From Pseudomonas sp. MYb118 (GTDB lineage: Bacteria; Pseudomonadota; Gammaproteobacteria; Pseudomonadales; Pseudomonadaceae): DNA of 64,000 bases. Below the pieces are notes generated by a model, which had not been told where the DNA came from, did no database searches, and worked only from the letters and a program-made list of their open reading frames with translations. The translations under genes and the position numbers were made by a program. Below, piece after piece: positions 42,962 to 53,172 of the stretch. Position 1 is the stretch's first letter. Every line of letters starts with the position of its first letter. The stretch lies in NCBI RefSeq assembly GCF_040947875.1, contig NZ_JBFRXN010000002.1, positions 1,674,001-1,738,000 of the forward strand, given 5' to 3'.

Positions 42962-43435
42962 TCAGGCGGGCAAATGCCCCAGAGGCAAAGCCCCCGGCGT
43001 CTTCACCGTATGGATCGCGAAGTTGCTGCGGATATCGCTCACGCCGGGCAATTTCAGCAGGCGCCCGGTGAGAAAACGATCGTAGGCCCGCAGGTCAGGC
43101 ACCACCACCTGCAACAGGAAATCCGATTCCCCGGACACCAGAAACGCCGATATCACTTCCGGTAGCGCCGTCACGGCCAGGCGAAAGGCTTCGGCCTGTT
43201 CGTCATTGTGGCGCTCGACCTTGACCCCGACAAACACCGTCAACCCCAGCCCGACCTCATCACGATCGAGGTTGGCCTGGTAGCCGCGAATCACCCCGGC
43301 TTCTTCGAGCATCCGCACACGCCGCAGGCACGGAGACGCGGACAGGCCGATTTCATCGGCCAATTGCACATTGCTCAAACGACCATCACGTTGCAGGGCC
43401 GCGAGAATCTTGCGGTCGTAGGCATCCAGTTTCAT
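42962..43435 (-). CDS. Lrp/AsnC-family transcriptional regulator
   Basis: The 157-residue protein has the winged helix KLDAYDRKILAALQRDGRLSNVQLADEIGLSASPCLRRVRMLEEAG (1-45) and a RAM effector domain (SAFLVSGESDFLLQVVVPDL). It is divergent from a LysE-type exporter gene (146 bases apart), the classic arrangement of an amino-acid-sensing regulator and its exporter. The amino acid is unknown. Confidence 0.9.
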   Translation of the reverse strand: MKLDAYDRKILAALQRDGRLSNVQLADEIGLSASPCLRRVRMLEEAGVIRGYQANLDRDEVGLGLTVFVGVKVERHNDEQAEAFRLAVTALPEVISAFLVSGESDFLLQVVVPDLRAYDRFLTGRLLKLPGVSDIRSNFAIHTVKTPGALPLGHLPA

Positions 43436-43580
43436 TTTTGGCAGATCCCGATGGTTGCTGCATTCATATGAAGCAGATTATGCCAATAAGAAAGGTCATA
43501 GAAGCAAACTACGCAACCACCTGCCCTGCCCTTCCGCCCTAGACTGGCCTCACCGAATCGACAACGCATTGGGGTGCAAC

Positions 43581-44210
43581 ATGGTGGGACTGTGGCTGTT
43601 TTTCATGGCATTGGCGGTGGTTTACCTGTTGCCAGGCCCGGACATGATACTGCTGCTGCAAACCGGTGCCCGTCAGGGCAAAGGCGCGGCGCTCGCCACG
43701 GCGCTGGGGCTGGGCATCGCGCGGGGTTGTCATGTGGCGCTGGCGGCACTGGGGCTGGCAGCGTTATTCAAGGCTGCGCCCTGGACCTTCGATGTGGTGC
43801 GCCTGGCAGGAGCCGCTTACCTGTTGTGGATCGGTGTGCAGTGCCTGCGCACCACGATGCTGCCGGATCTGAACCCCGTCGATGCGCCCCGCGCCAACCC
43901 CCGGTGGGGCCAGGCAATCCGGCGCGGTTTGCTGACCAACCTGCTCAACCCCAAGGCCCTGCTGTTCTGCTCGGTGCTGCTACCGCAGTTCATCAACCCG
44001 CACGCCGGCCCGGTGCTTTTGCAGTTCGCGACCCTGGGCGTGGTGCTGGTGAGTGTCGGTCTGCTGTTCGATTGCGCCTATGCCTTGACCGGAGCCGCCC
44101 TGGGCCGCTGGCTGCAACGCAGCCCTTCGGCCCAACGCTTCCAGCAATGGCTGTTCGGCAGTTTGCTGATCGGTTTTGCGGTGCGCCTGACCTTCGTCCA
44201 ACAGGCCTGA
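43581..44210 (+). CDS. LysE-family amino-acid exporter
   Basis: The 209-residue inner-membrane protein has about six helices and the LysE/RhtB marks VYLLPGPDMILLLQTGARQG (about 14-33), GCHVALAALGLAAL, and a central RGLLTNLLNPKALLFCSVLLPQF. The ATG at 43581 is used because an upstream frame open from 43455 is not coding-like. It probably exports an amino acid and is probably governed by the divergent Lrp gene. It ends one base before the stop of the convergent TPR-like gene. Confidence 0.9.
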   Translation: MVGLWLFFMALAVVYLLPGPDMILLLQTGARQGKGAALATALGLGIARGCHVALAALGLAALFKAAPWTFDVVRLAGAAYLLWIGVQCLRTTMLPDLNPVDAPRANPRWGQAIRRGLLTNLLNPKALLFCSVLLPQFINPHAGPVLLQFATLGVVLVSVGLLFDCAYALTGAALGRWLQRSPSAQRFQQWLFGSLLIGFAVRLTFVQQA

Positions 44211-46331
44211 TTACTGGCGCACCCGACGTCTATGACGGTTGACCAGCAGCAGTACAACTGCGGCGAGCACCACCCCGGCGCCGATTTCCAGCCAGCGTTT
44301 ATACGGGCGCAACGTCTCCCGCAGCGGGCTCAGGGCCTGGGTGACATAACGCTTGTCGGCGTTCTGGAAGTCCGGCTCAGGACAATGCTCACCAAATGAG
44401 ACGGCCCACTGCACGTAGGGCCCTTCTTTTACATAGCGTTTATAGAGGGCCGTTTTTTCAGGCTGATCGGGGCTCCAGCCCGTCGCCGCACACAGCACTG
44501 CCGCGAAGGCCTGGCTGGTCTGTGGCAAATGATCGGCAGCCTGGCTGGCCAGAGCGTTGGCGACATAGCGGTAGTGATAGCGCTGATCGGGTTGCGCAGC
44601 GCTGGCTTGCTGGCGCTTGACCTCTTCGTCCGCCACCAGCGGGCCGACCTTGAGCTCGGTACTTTCCAGGCTGTAATTACCACCGAAGGTGGCGTAGTCC
44701 GGCGCCATCTCGTACCCCAGCAACTCCATGCCATCGAAGCGGGCCAGGTTCGCCGCGTGAAAATACGCAAAGGCGCGCTTGCTCGGCCACCATTTCGACT
44801 CGGCGTCGTGGCGCAACTCACCGTACCACTTGGCCTTCTTTTGCAGCGTGTCGCTGTCGAAGTACGCCACGGCTTCGTCATAACGTTCCTCGCGCAGCAG
44901 GCGACGGCCAAGCAAGTTGCGTAATTGCGCAGCCACCGGCAGCGGCACATAGTTGTCGCGGTCCTGCTGGGTCAGCGCCGGTGGCGCCGGCACCTGGGTA
45001 TCGACGTACTGTTTGAGCTCATCGACGGTCAATACGCGTTCGGCAACGGTCGCGGCGTCGAACCAATAGATGTCCTTGCTGCGATACAACTGGTCGAAGG
45101 CTTGCAGGTAATCGCCCCGTTGCAGGGCCAGGATCGCACTTTCGCCCTCGACCCGGCATTTGGGTTCGACGGTTTCGAAAGCCCAGTCCGGTGTGCGCCG
45201 CTCCCCCCAGGACTCATCCTGCGGGAACGCCTGCGCAGCCTTGGCATACGCCGCGACGGCTGCGGCCTTGTCGCCGTCGCGCAATGCCAGCTTGGCTCGC
45301 AACCACCACGCCAGGCCGCCATCGCCGGCATGTTCGAGGAAGGTTTTGGCAGTGGCGTAGTCGCCCTGTTGATAATTCATCGCCGCCAGCCGATCGGCGT
45401 TATCCAGGCTGCCACGCGTGCTGGCCTGCAACAGCTTGATCATTTTTCGTTCAACTTCAGGCTGTTCACCGAATGACCAGTTCAACCGACTGATCAAAGA
45501 CGCCGTGATCAGTTGCTGCACCGCCTTGCCCTCAAGCAGCGGCTTCAGCTGCGCCTCAGGCATCGCCACCAGATCGGCCACCAGCAGCTTCAGCGAGGTG
45601 TAGCCGACGCCCGAACCGTGGCGATTCTGCGCGGCGTAGAGTTCGATGGCGCTGTTCCAGTCACCCGCCGTGCGCGCCACACGCGCCTCTTCGCCGAGGC
45701 TGGCGACGCCCAGTTCCAGCGGATCGCTGAAACCGTCGATGGTCAATTGCCGAGCCTGTTCAAAAGCCTTGCGCGCTTGCGCCAGCAGGTCCGGGCTGGC
45801 ATCGGCTTCAGCGCTCAGGGCAAACAGCGCCCGGCCCAGCGAGTAGGCGGCCCAGGTGCTGCGCAAGCCACGCTGATCGGCCGGCAGCGCCAGCACCTGG
45901 CGAAAGTAATCGGCGGCCAATCCATGCTCACCCGCGTTGAACGCAACAGCGCCGGCCAGGTACAACGAGAGCTCCTTCGGCAGGCCAGCCCCCTCGGCTT
46001 CGACCTGACGGGCATCGGTCAAACCGCGCAGGCGTTTGACCAGTTCCTGCTGCGGGGCGGTCAGATCGGCCTGCTCGGCATATTCGCGCTGTTCGGCATA
46101 TTCGGCCGGGTCACCGCTGTGCAGGGCGTCATTGACGCTCTTCAGGCCCGCGATTGCCTGCCCCAGGCGGCTGACCTCGAAGCGGAAACTGCCTTCCGGC
46201 AATTCCGCCAGTGACTGGCTCCGGTTATCGAGCAGGCGCATGGGAAAGTCCGGCCCGCAGGCCAGTGCCGAACCCAGCGGCAAGCTCAGGCTCAGGCAGA
46301 GCAGATGACGCGGCCAGTTACGGGTGAACAT
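44211..46331 (-). CDS. Exported helical-repeat (TPR-like) protein, function unknown
   Basis: From the ATG at 46331 the protein has 706 residues. It has a signal peptide (HLLCLSLSLPLGSALAC, cleavage near residue 24), then repeated 30-40-residue helical units (for example FNAGEHGLAADYFRQVLALP and YAKAAQAFPQDESWGER) that look like degenerate TPRs. A carboxyl-terminal membrane helix (WLEIGAGVVLAAVVLLLVN) and a basic tail finish it. It is therefore a periplasmic repeat protein tethered to the inner membrane. I do not recognise the family. It overlaps the preceding DUF3142 lipoprotein gene by 14 bases and is almost certainly coexpressed. Confidence 0.82.
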   Translation of the reverse strand: MFTRNWPRHLLCLSLSLPLGSALACGPDFPMRLLDNRSQSLAELPEGSFRFEVSRLGQAIAGLKSVNDALHSGDPAEYAEQREYAEQADLTAPQQELVKRLRGLTDARQVEAEGAGLPKELSLYLAGAVAFNAGEHGLAADYFRQVLALPADQRGLRSTWAAYSLGRALFALSAEADASPDLLAQARKAFEQARQLTIDGFSDPLELGVASLGEEARVARTAGDWNSAIELYAAQNRHGSGVGYTSLKLLVADLVAMPEAQLKPLLEGKAVQQLITASLISRLNWSFGEQPEVERKMIKLLQASTRGSLDNADRLAAMNYQQGDYATAKTFLEHAGDGGLAWWLRAKLALRDGDKAAAVAAYAKAAQAFPQDESWGERRTPDWAFETVEPKCRVEGESAILALQRGDYLQAFDQLYRSKDIYWFDAATVAERVLTVDELKQYVDTQVPAPPALTQQDRDNYVPLPVAAQLRNLLGRRLLREERYDEAVAYFDSDTLQKKAKWYGELRHDAESKWWPSKRAFAYFHAANLARFDGMELLGYEMAPDYATFGGNYSLESTELKVGPLVADEEVKRQQASAAQPDQRYHYRYVANALASQAADHLPQTSQAFAAVLCAATGWSPDQPEKTALYKRYVKEGPYVQWAVSFGEHCPEPDFQNADKRYVTQALSPLRETLRPYKRWLEIGAGVVLAAVVLLLVNRHRRRVRQ

Positions 46332-47514
46332 TCGAACCTCCTTGATCAATGTGGGTGCAGCGCGCCCAGCCGATGGCCCGCTGCCCGCCAGCCGGCAGGC
46401 GCCCATCGCGCAGGCGGGTGAAGGTAAGCAGATCCGGGCTTTGTTGCAACGCATAACCGGCCAGGGCATCGGCGCCATCGCAGCCCTGCCCCGCCAGCGT
46501 CAGGCGCTCGGGCCAGGCACTGTCGAGATTGCCCTGGTTGCTGATGCTGACGTCATAGAGGCCGTTTTGCGCCGAGAGTTGCAGCGTCAGCCGACTGTCG
46601 AGGCGATCGCCACGGGCGACAGCACCCAGGGTCGTCAGGCTCCACGCCCGGCGGTCATTGGCCAGCGGCAGGCGAAACCAGATCAGCCCCGCCAGATGGG
46701 CCGGAGGGTCGTCGCGCAGTTCAAGCGCCAGGGTACGCAATTGTTGTGGGTCAGCGAGCAATTCGCGACGCTCACCGTTGCCTTCAACGGGTACTTCGCT
46801 TTCCACCACCGGCACGCCGCCTGTCTGGGGCAACAGGGCGACGCCGTAGGCCGGCAACGCCAGATAGAAGTCCCGAGTGGTGATTCGGCCCCAGGCACTG
46901 GCCCATTTTTTCGCCTGGTCCGGATCGAACAGCCCCCGACGTGGATCACTCACCGCATGCACCTGCAGGACGCTGCTGTCGACTGTGGATAACAACGCTG
47001 GCAGTTCAGGGCTGTCGAGCCAGGCAGGTAACGCGGTAATGCTTAAAGAAAGGGACGCCGGCAGAGTCGCCCGCAAATCCGTGAGAAATTTCCGATAGGC
47101 CGGTAGCCGGGCGATACCCGCATCGTGATCGACTTCCACCCCCGCCAGCACCAGCCCCTGCCCTTGCCAATCGCCGAGCAGTTGCAGGATGTGCGCAGTG
47201 ATCTGCTCCTGGTCCAGCGACGCCAGCTGACCATCCAGGCGCACCACCGCAATCAGCGGTCGACCATCATGCTTGAGCAGCGCCGCATCAATGCGCGCCC
47301 GACTCCACCCGGCACGGGGAAACGCCTGCAAGGCCAGCACCCGCAAGGTGGAAAAATCTGCCCGACTGGCGTCGAGGGCGGCCTGATGGGACGGCGTCCA
47401 TTGCCGCTGCCAGACATAAAGCTGCTGATCGAGCGGCGGCGCCTCCTGCCGTTCACAACCCGTGAGCAGCGCCAGCAACGTCAGCAGGACCGTCAGCCGT
47501 GCGATAAAAACCAT
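46318..47514 (-). CDS. DUF3142 lipoprotein
   Basis: The 398-residue protein starts with a lipoprotein signal (RLTVLLTLLALLTGC, lipobox Cys20) with Glu at +2, which suggests outer-membrane sorting. The rest (YVWQRQWTPSHQAAL, GVEVDHDAGIARLPAYRKFL, FYLALPAYGVALLP) fits DUF3142, predicted to be a TIM-barrel like glycoside hydrolases. No catalytic activity is established. Its 3' end overlaps the TPR-like gene by 14 bases. A strong hairpin upstream (47573) separates it from the GST gene. Confidence 0.85.
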   Translation of the reverse strand: MVFIARLTVLLTLLALLTGCERQEAPPLDQQLYVWQRQWTPSHQAALDASRADFSTLRVLALQAFPRAGWSRARIDAALLKHDGRPLIAVVRLDGQLASLDQEQITAHILQLLGDWQGQGLVLAGVEVDHDAGIARLPAYRKFLTDLRATLPASLSLSITALPAWLDSPELPALLSTVDSSVLQVHAVSDPRRGLFDPDQAKKWASAWGRITTRDFYLALPAYGVALLPQTGGVPVVESEVPVEGNGERRELLADPQQLRTLALELRDDPPAHLAGLIWFRLPLANDRRAWSLTTLGAVARGDRLDSRLTLQLSAQNGLYDVSISNQGNLDSAWPERLTLAGQGCDGADALAGYALQQSPDLLTFTRLRDGRLPAGGQRAIGWARCTHIDQGGSNVHP

Positions 47515-47572
47515 AAAGCATCCTTTGGAGCGGCTGAAGTCAGCGTCCGGCAGATGCTACAGGTCAAGCACC

Positions 47573-47609
47573 AAAGGCCGCGAGCCCGGGTGGGGGCTCG
47601 CGGCCTTAT
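47573..47609 (-). terminator. Terminator between GST and the DUF3142 gene
   Basis: AAGGCCGCGAGCCC (47574-47587) pairs with GGGCTCGCGGCCTT (47594-47607), a 14-base stem with a six-base loop. It is followed on the minus strand by a short U-poor stretch. It lies 20 bases beyond the GST stop (47627) on that strand. The stem is very strong. Confidence 0.75.
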
Positions 47610-47626
47610 TTCGACGATTACCGCGA

Positions 47627-48253
47627 TCAGGCGGTCTTTTGCAGACCGGCAACAGTGCGGGGCATGCCGACGAAACCAGGCAGGGCTTCGACCCGCGCCA
47701 GCCAGGCACGCACGTTGGCGTAGTCATCCAGCGAAACATTGCCTTCCGGTGCATGGGCGATGTAGCTGTAGGCAGCCACGTCGGCGATGGTAGGTTCGTC
47801 GCCAACCAGATAAGCCGAATTATCCAGTTCGTCGTTGATCAGCTTGAGCCAGAGGTGGGCGTAAGCGATGGTTTCTTCAGCGTCGTAAGGCGCGCCGAAT
47901 ACGGTAATCAGACGAGCACGGCCCGGACCGAAGGCGATCGGCCCTGCAGCGACCGACAACCAGCGCTGAACGTTGGCGGCACCAACCGGATCGGCAGGCA
48001 GCCAGCGGCCCTTGCCGTATTTCTGGGCGAGGTACACCAGAATGGCGTTGGAGTCGGCGAGTACCACACCCTGATCATCAATGGCCGGCACCTGCCCGAA
48101 CGGGTTGACCGCGAGGAATTGCGGCTGCTTGTGTTCGCCTTTGGCCAGATCGACGAAGATCAGCTCGGTCGGCAGTTGCAGCAGGGACAACATCAGTTCC
48201 ACGCGGTGTGCATGGCCGGACTTGGGGAAGTTGTAGAGTTTGATCGCTTGCAT
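47627..48253 (-). CDS. Glutathione S-transferase family protein
   Basis: The 208-residue protein has an amino-terminal thioredoxin fold ([20 protein letters not shown] with Ser in the active-site position; [27 protein letters not shown] for glutathione contact) and an all-helical carboxyl domain. The ATG at 48253 is chosen over 48298 because the extra 15 residues are not conserved-looking. The substrate is unknown. A LysR gene lies upstream in the same direction, 130 bases away. Confidence 0.9.
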   Translation of the reverse strand: MQAIKLYNFPKSGHAHRVELMLSLLQLPTELIFVDLAKGEHKQPQFLAVNPFGQVPAIDDQGVVLADSNAILVYLAQKYGKGRWLPADPVGAANVQRWLSVAAGPIAFGPGRARLITVFGAPYDAEETIAYAHLWLKLINDELDNSAYLVGDEPTIADVAAYSYIAHAPEGNVSLDDYANVRAWLARVEALPGFVGMPRTVAGLQKTA

Positions 48254-48383
48254 GGTCGACTCCGCTAGTGAGTGGCGCCGCTCAGGAGTGATCAGCACCG
48301 ATGGACGCTATCTTCCCCCCACAGCCAAAACAACAGAATAACCAGCAAACGCAATCAATTATTTCAGCTCCCGCAATAAACCG

Positions 48384-49286
48384 TCAGTGTTGCAGGGCCG
48401 GGTGTTCGCGCAGCGCCTTGACCGTGAAGTCGACGAAGCTGCGAATCCGTGCCGGCGCATTGCGCCCTCCCTGGTAGACGACATGGATAGGCAACGGCGG
48501 TAGTTCGAAGTCAGCCAGGACAATCTCCAACTCCCCCGAAGCGATCTGGTTGGCGATCTGATACGACAGCACGCGGGTGAAACCAAAGCCAAGGCTGGCG
48601 GCGCGGATTGCAGCCTGATTAGAGGTCACGACCAGGCGCGGTTCCGTACGCACGCTGAGCACTTCGCCGGCTTCATGAAACGGCCAATGGCGCTGCTGGC
48701 CAATGGAGGACGTACCAATCACCGGCGCACGGACCAGATCCTGAGGATGCATGGGCCGCCCCTGCGTTTGCAGAAAGTGCGGCGATGCACAGATCACCCG
48801 CCGCACTTCACCGACACGCAGCGCGTGCTGGCTGCTATCCGGCAACTCACCGATGCGCACAGCCACGTCCACGCCCTCCTCGACCATGCTCACCACACGA
48901 TCGACAATCAGGCCATTGATGATCACTTCGGGAAACTGCGCCAGATAACTCACGACCACCGGCGTGACGAACAGCTCGCCGAACAACACCGGCGCGGTGA
49001 TCGTCAGCTGTCCACGGGGCTCTGCGTGGCTACCCGCCGCCGAGTCCTCGGCCTCCTGCACCTCGGCCAGAATCCGCCGGCAATCATCCAGGTAACGCTG
49101 GCCGGCTTCGCTCAGGTGCACGCTGCGGGTGGTGCGCGTCAGCAACGAGGTGCCGATGCGTTTTTCCAGCGCCGCCACCGCGCGGGTCACGCTGGCCGCC
49201 GACATTCCCAGACGTCGCGATGCGGCCGAAAACCCTTGCTCTTGGGCAACCACGGAAAAAACCTGCATTTCCTGGAATCGGTCCAA
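48384..49286 (-). CDS. LysR-family transcriptional regulator
   Basis: The 300-residue protein begins, from a TTG at 49286, with [22 protein letters not shown] and has the recognition helix [18 protein letters not shown]. This is the CrgA/AaeR-like subgroup whose effector domain opens [22 protein letters not shown]. The TTG start agrees with the subgroup; the reading frame extends to 49322 but those residues look non-native. It is divergent from the chemoreceptor gene (208 bases) and may control itself, the GST gene or that receptor. Confidence 0.88.
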   Translation of the reverse strand: MDRFQEMQVFSVVAQEQGFSAASRRLGMSAASVTRAVAALEKRIGTSLLTRTTRSVHLSEAGQRYLDDCRRILAEVQEAEDSAAGSHAEPRGQLTITAPVLFGELFVTPVVVSYLAQFPEVIINGLIVDRVVSMVEEGVDVAVRIGELPDSSQHALRVGEVRRVICASPHFLQTQGRPMHPQDLVRAPVIGTSSIGQQRHWPFHEAGEVLSVRTEPRLVVTSNQAAIRAASLGFGFTRVLSYQIANQIASGELEIVLADFELPPLPIHVVYQGGRNAPARIRSFVDFTVKALREHPALQH

Positions 49287-49493
49287 TGGGCGTTCCTTGA
49301 TCAGATTGAAAAAAGCCGCCACAGGGCAGCGGATGAAAAACGGGCTTTAACCGATTATTTCCCCCAAAGAGATCGTACAACCGCTCTGGAATGCACTTTA
49401 GCTTCAGCCTTGGCTGCCGATCCAACGGAGGTTGGGTCCGAAAATTCGAGGCTCCAGCGACAAGCGGTTCATACACACACGGCTGGAGAACTC

Positions 49494-51413
49494 ATGAATA
49501 GTTGGTTCGCAAATCTTAAAGTGAATGTGAAACTCGGCCTGGGTTTCGGCGTAGTGCTGGTGCTCACGGGCGTTCTCGCGCTGACCGGCTGGACCAGTTT
49601 GGGCGGTGTCATCGACCGCAGCAACCGGATGGGTGAGATTACCCAACTCAACAACGACCTGACCGCCCTACGCGCCGCACGCCTGGAATACATGCTCAGC
49701 AGCGGCAACGACGCCAGCGCCAGCCTCGTCCAGAACAAACTCGACACTTTCATCGAGCAGCAGAAAGCGCTGATCAAGGTCTCCACCGCGCCGGAGAACG
49801 TCAAGCTGCTCCAGGAGCAGAGCGAGGCGACCCATGCGTTTCAAGCGTCACTGAACAAGATGCGCGAAAGCTATCGCATCATACTCGCCGCGCGCGACGC
49901 CATGACTGTGGCAGCCGATCGCGCCATCGAGCTGGTCGACACCATCAACCGCGACGCGCAGGCCGCATCCGGTGACGATGCTTCGCGCCTGGAACAGTTC
50001 AAGGCCGCCACCGGCACCAAGGACCAGTTGATGCTGATCCGCCTGAAAGTCCGAGGCTACCTGGCCAACTTCACGCCGGAAACCGAGCGCGACGCCTTGC
50101 AGCAGTTCGAAACGGCCCTGGCCGACATCGCCACTCTCGCCCAGCGCTTGCCGAGCGCAGCGGCTCAGGCCGAGCCACTGGACAAGGCTGTGCGCGCCTA
50201 CCGCGACGCCCTGCGCCAACTCATCGGCGCCACCGCACAGGTCAATGCAGCCGGTGATGCGATGAAAGCGCAAGCCGCCGACATCGAAAAAACCAGCGAC
50301 CGCCTCTATCAGGTGCAGATCGAATTTCGCGACAAGGAAAGCAGCGTCGCTCGCACCCAGCAAGTCATCAGTGCGCTGCTGGCGCTGATCTTTGGCGCAT
50401 TGGCCGCCGTGATCATCACCCGCCAGATCACCCATCCGCTGCGCGAGACCCTGGCGGTGGTAGAAAAAATCGCCTCCGGTGACCTGACCCTGAACGCGCC
50501 AGTGACTCGCCGCGATGAGCTGGGCGAAGTGCAGCAAGGCATCCAGCGAATGGGCGCCACCCTGCGGGACCTGATCAGCAGCATCCGCGACGGCGTCACC
50601 CAGATCGCCAGCTCGGCTGAGGAATTGTCTGCCGTGACCGAGCAAACCAGCGCCGGTGTGAACAGCCAGAAAGTCGAGACCGATCAGGTGGCCACCGCCA
50701 TGCATGAAATGACCGCCACCGTGCAGGAAGTTGCGCACAACGCCGAGGAAGCGTCCCAGGCTGCGGCCTCCGCCGATGGCGATGCCCGCGAGGGTGACAA
50801 GGTGGTGGGCGAAGCCATTGCCCAGATCGAAAGGCTGGCCCTGGAAGTGGAACGTTCCACCCAAGCCATGGCCGTACTGCAGCAGGAAAGCGACAAGATC
50901 GGCAGCGTCATGGACGTGATCAAGGCCGTAGCCGAACAGACCAACCTGCTGGCGCTCAACGCCGCCATCGAAGCAGCGCGCGCCGGCGAGGCCGGCCGTG
51001 GTTTTGCCGTGGTCGCCGACGAGGTTCGCGGGCTGGCACAGCGCACACAGAAATCCACCGAAGAAATCGAAGGTCTGGTGGCGGCCTTGCAGAACGGCAC
51101 GCAACAAGTGGCGGTCGTGATGAACAACAGCCGCACCCTGACCGACAGCAGCGTCGAACTGACCCGCAAGGCCGGTGCCTCCCTGGACAAGATCACCCGC
51201 ACGGTGTCGAACATCCAGTCGATGAACCAACAGATCGCCGCCGCTGCCGAGCAGCAAAGCTCAGTGGCCGAAGAGATCAGCCGCAGCGTGATCAACGTGC
51301 GCGACATTTCCGAACAGACGGCAGCGGCCAGTGAAGAAACGGCAGCGAGCAGCGTCGAGCTGGCGCGCCTGGGCAATCAGTTGCAGATGATGGTCAGTCA
51401 TTTCCGCATTTGA
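49494..51413 (+). CDS. Methyl-accepting chemotaxis protein with a large helical ligand-binding domain
   Basis: The 639-residue receptor has TM1 (about 12-33), a periplasmic domain of about 250 residues (34-285) consistent with the helical bimodular (HBM) type, and TM2 (about 287-307). A HAMP domain (about 307-360) and a signalling domain with the tip [21 protein letters not shown] follow. It lacks a carboxyl-terminal CheR/CheB pentapeptide (ends VSHFRI). HBM receptors in P. putida sense organic acids such as TCA intermediates; that is inference here. The ATG at 49494 has a GGAGAA site. Confidence 0.92.
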   Translation: MNSWFANLKVNVKLGLGFGVVLVLTGVLALTGWTSLGGVIDRSNRMGEITQLNNDLTALRAARLEYMLSSGNDASASLVQNKLDTFIEQQKALIKVSTAPENVKLLQEQSEATHAFQASLNKMRESYRIILAARDAMTVAADRAIELVDTINRDAQAASGDDASRLEQFKAATGTKDQLMLIRLKVRGYLANFTPETERDALQQFETALADIATLAQRLPSAAAQAEPLDKAVRAYRDALRQLIGATAQVNAAGDAMKAQAADIEKTSDRLYQVQIEFRDKESSVARTQQVISALLALIFGALAAVIITRQITHPLRETLAVVEKIASGDLTLNAPVTRRDELGEVQQGIQRMGATLRDLISSIRDGVTQIASSAEELSAVTEQTSAGVNSQKVETDQVATAMHEMTATVQEVAHNAEEASQAAASADGDAREGDKVVGEAIAQIERLALEVERSTQAMAVLQQESDKIGSVMDVIKAVAEQTNLLALNAAIEAARAGEAGRGFAVVADEVRGLAQRTQKSTEEIEGLVAALQNGTQQVAVVMNNSRTLTDSSVELTRKAGASLDKITRTVSNIQSMNQQIAAAAEQQSSVAEEISRSVINVRDISEQTAAASEETAASSVELARLGNQLQMMVSHFRI

Positions 51414-51438
51414 CCCCCAGGTGTCGCTCAAACAACAA

Positions 51439-51456
51439 CCCCCGCGAATGCGGGGG
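51439..51456 (+). terminator. Stem-loop after the chemoreceptor gene
   Basis: CCCCCGC (51439-51445) and GCGGGGG (51450-51456) form a seven-pair GC stem with a GAAT loop, followed by a weak U-rich stretch (TCTCTGCTCC). It is probably an intrinsic terminator. Confidence 0.6.
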
Positions 51457-51516
51457 TCTCTGCTCCTTGCCAGTCGCTTGCACCTGATCGCCCCACCCGT
51501 CGATTGTGCGGCACGG

Positions 51517-51559
51517 TGATATCAACGTATTATCGAGAATAATTCACATTTGATATCAA
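51517..51559. promoter_or_regulatory. Candidate Fur region with flanking TGATATCAA repeats upstream of the sigma factor gene
   Basis: GAGAATAATTCACATTTGA (51535-51553) matches a 19-base Fur consensus at 11 positions by my count. On either side lie TGATATCAA (51517-51525) and TTGATATCAA (51550-51559), each palindromic, 33 bases apart. A Fur-repressed promoter is expected before a FecI-type gene; the flanking repeats are a separate observation. Confidence 0.4.
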
Positions 51560-51574
51560 AGTGCATTTCCCTCC

Positions 51575-52099
51575 ATGCCTCGATCTCCTTCGCCCTCCGA
51601 TGTCGGCTGGCTCTACCAGGAACACCACGGCTGGGTCCGTTCCCTGCTCAAGCGTAAGCTGGGCAATGCCAGCGATGCCGCGGAACTGGCCCATGATGTG
51701 TTCGTCCGCCTGCTCGCCCAACCCCGTGAATTTCCCAGCGAGGCTCACGCCCGGGCCTGGCTGGGCGCGGTATCGCGCAATGTCTGCGTGGATTTCTGGC
51801 GCCGCCGGCGGGTGGAGCAGGCCTGGCTGGAGACCCTGGCCTGTCGTCCCGAAGCCTGCATGCCCAGCGAAGAACACCAGGCCATCGTCCTCGAGGCGCT
51901 GGGCCAGGTGCAGGCCATGCTGGAACAACTGCCAGCGCCGGTGGCCGAAGCCTTTCTCCTCGCCCAATTGCACGGCCTGGGCTATCGCGCGATCGCCGAG
52001 CGCATGGGCGTCAGCGAACGCACGGTGACCAGCTACATGGCCAAGGCGATGTTTCAGTGCATGCTGCTGGAAGCCGAACTGGACGCGGCCCTGACATGA
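51575..52099 (+). CDS. FecI-type ECF sigma factor
   Basis: The 174-residue sigma-70 ECF protein contains region 2 (LYQEHHGWVRSLLKRKLGNASDAAELAHDVFVRLLAQ..) and region 4 with a helix-turn-helix (LGYRAIAERMGVSERTVTSYMAKA). It is paired with a FecR gene that starts at the overlapping ATGA and a TonB receptor gene, the classic cell-surface-signalling unit: iron-siderophore binding to the receptor signals through FecR to the sigma factor. The ATG at 51575 is preceded by a possible Fur site. Confidence 0.93.
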   Translation: MPRSPSPSDVGWLYQEHHGWVRSLLKRKLGNASDAAELAHDVFVRLLAQPREFPSEAHARAWLGAVSRNVCVDFWRRRRVEQAWLETLACRPEACMPSEEHQAIVLEALGQVQAMLEQLPAPVAEAFLLAQLHGLGYRAIAERMGVSERTVTSYMAKAMFQCMLLEAELDAALT

Positions 52100-53085
52100 A
52101 CACCTCCACTCCCGACCACGCCATCCTGCAACAGGCCGCCGACTGGTATGCGCGTCTGGCCGGCCAACCCGATGACCACGAGCTGCGCCAGGGCTGGCAA
52201 CAATGGCATGCGCAACACGAACAGCATCGCCAGGCCTGGCAGTTCGTCGAGCGCGTCAGCCAGCGCTTCGCACCGCTGCACGACGATGCCCAGAACGCCG
52301 CACGGACCCTCGACCAACTGCGCCGCCAAGGCATCGAGCGACGGCGCCTGATGCGCGGTATTGCAACCATCGCCGGGGTCGGTTTTCTAGGCGCCTTCGC
52401 CTGGCGGCCGTTGCTGCGCGAGCCCTTGCTGGCCTGGCAGGCCGATCTGCGCAGCGCCACTGGCGAGATCATCGAACACCATCTGGCCGACGGTACCCGC
52501 CTGTGGCTGGCCAGCGACACGGCACTGGACGTGCGTTTCGACGCGCACCAGCGCGCCCTGCACCTGTATCGCGGCGAAGTGCTGATCAGCACCGCCAGCG
52601 ACCCTCGCCCGCTATTGCTGCACACCGCCCAGGGTAGCCTGCAACCGCTGGGCACCCGCTTCAACGTGGCGCTGGAAGACGATGCCACACGCCTGGCCGT
52701 GTTCGAGGGCCGGGTGCTGGCACGCTGTGCCGGCTCGACCGTGCAACAGGAAGTGGCGGCAGGCTTTGGCGTGAGCTTCGACCGCCAGTCGTTCGCGCCG
52801 CTGCTGCCCGCCTCCCCCGCCCGCGAAGCCTGGAGCCGTGGCCTGCTGCTGGCCGAGGATATCGAGCTAAGCCGCTTCGTCGTCGAGCTGGGCCGCTATC
52901 GTCGCGGTTACCTGGGCCTCGATCCGGCGCTCAAGCACCTGAAGATCATGGGCACCTTCCCCCTGCACGATACCGATCAGGCCCTGGACATGCTGGAGCG
53001 AACGCTGCCGGTCAAAGTCCATCGCCGCCTGTCCTGGTGGGTCAGCATCGAACCGCTGGAAACTGCCGCCCGGATGACTTCCTGA
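52096..53085 (+). CDS. FecR-type anti-sigma/sigma-regulator protein
   Basis: The 329-residue protein has a DUF4880-type cytoplasmic segment (ILQQAADWYARLAGQPDD, about 10-60) and a membrane helix (about 88-108). A periplasmic FecR domain follows (TGEIIEHHLADGTRLWLASDTALDVRF) and a carboxyl-terminal STN-contact region. It relays the receptor's signal to the ECF sigma factor. Its ATG overlaps the sigma factor stop codon (ATGA). Confidence 0.92.
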   Translation: MNTSTPDHAILQQAADWYARLAGQPDDHELRQGWQQWHAQHEQHRQAWQFVERVSQRFAPLHDDAQNAARTLDQLRRQGIERRRLMRGIATIAGVGFLGAFAWRPLLREPLLAWQADLRSATGEIIEHHLADGTRLWLASDTALDVRFDAHQRALHLYRGEVLISTASDPRPLLLHTAQGSLQPLGTRFNVALEDDATRLAVFEGRVLARCAGSTVQQEVAAGFGVSFDRQSFAPLLPASPAREAWSRGLLLAEDIELSRFVVELGRYRRGYLGLDPALKHLKIMGTFPLHDTDQALDMLERTLPVKVHRRLSWWVSIEPLETAARMTS

Positions 53086-53172
53086 AAAAATTCGCATTTG
53101 GCTTTCCGGTTTTTTCGACTCGCTCGATTCAACCAATAGCCACTGCATCAGGACTTTTTCAAGGAACCCAGC

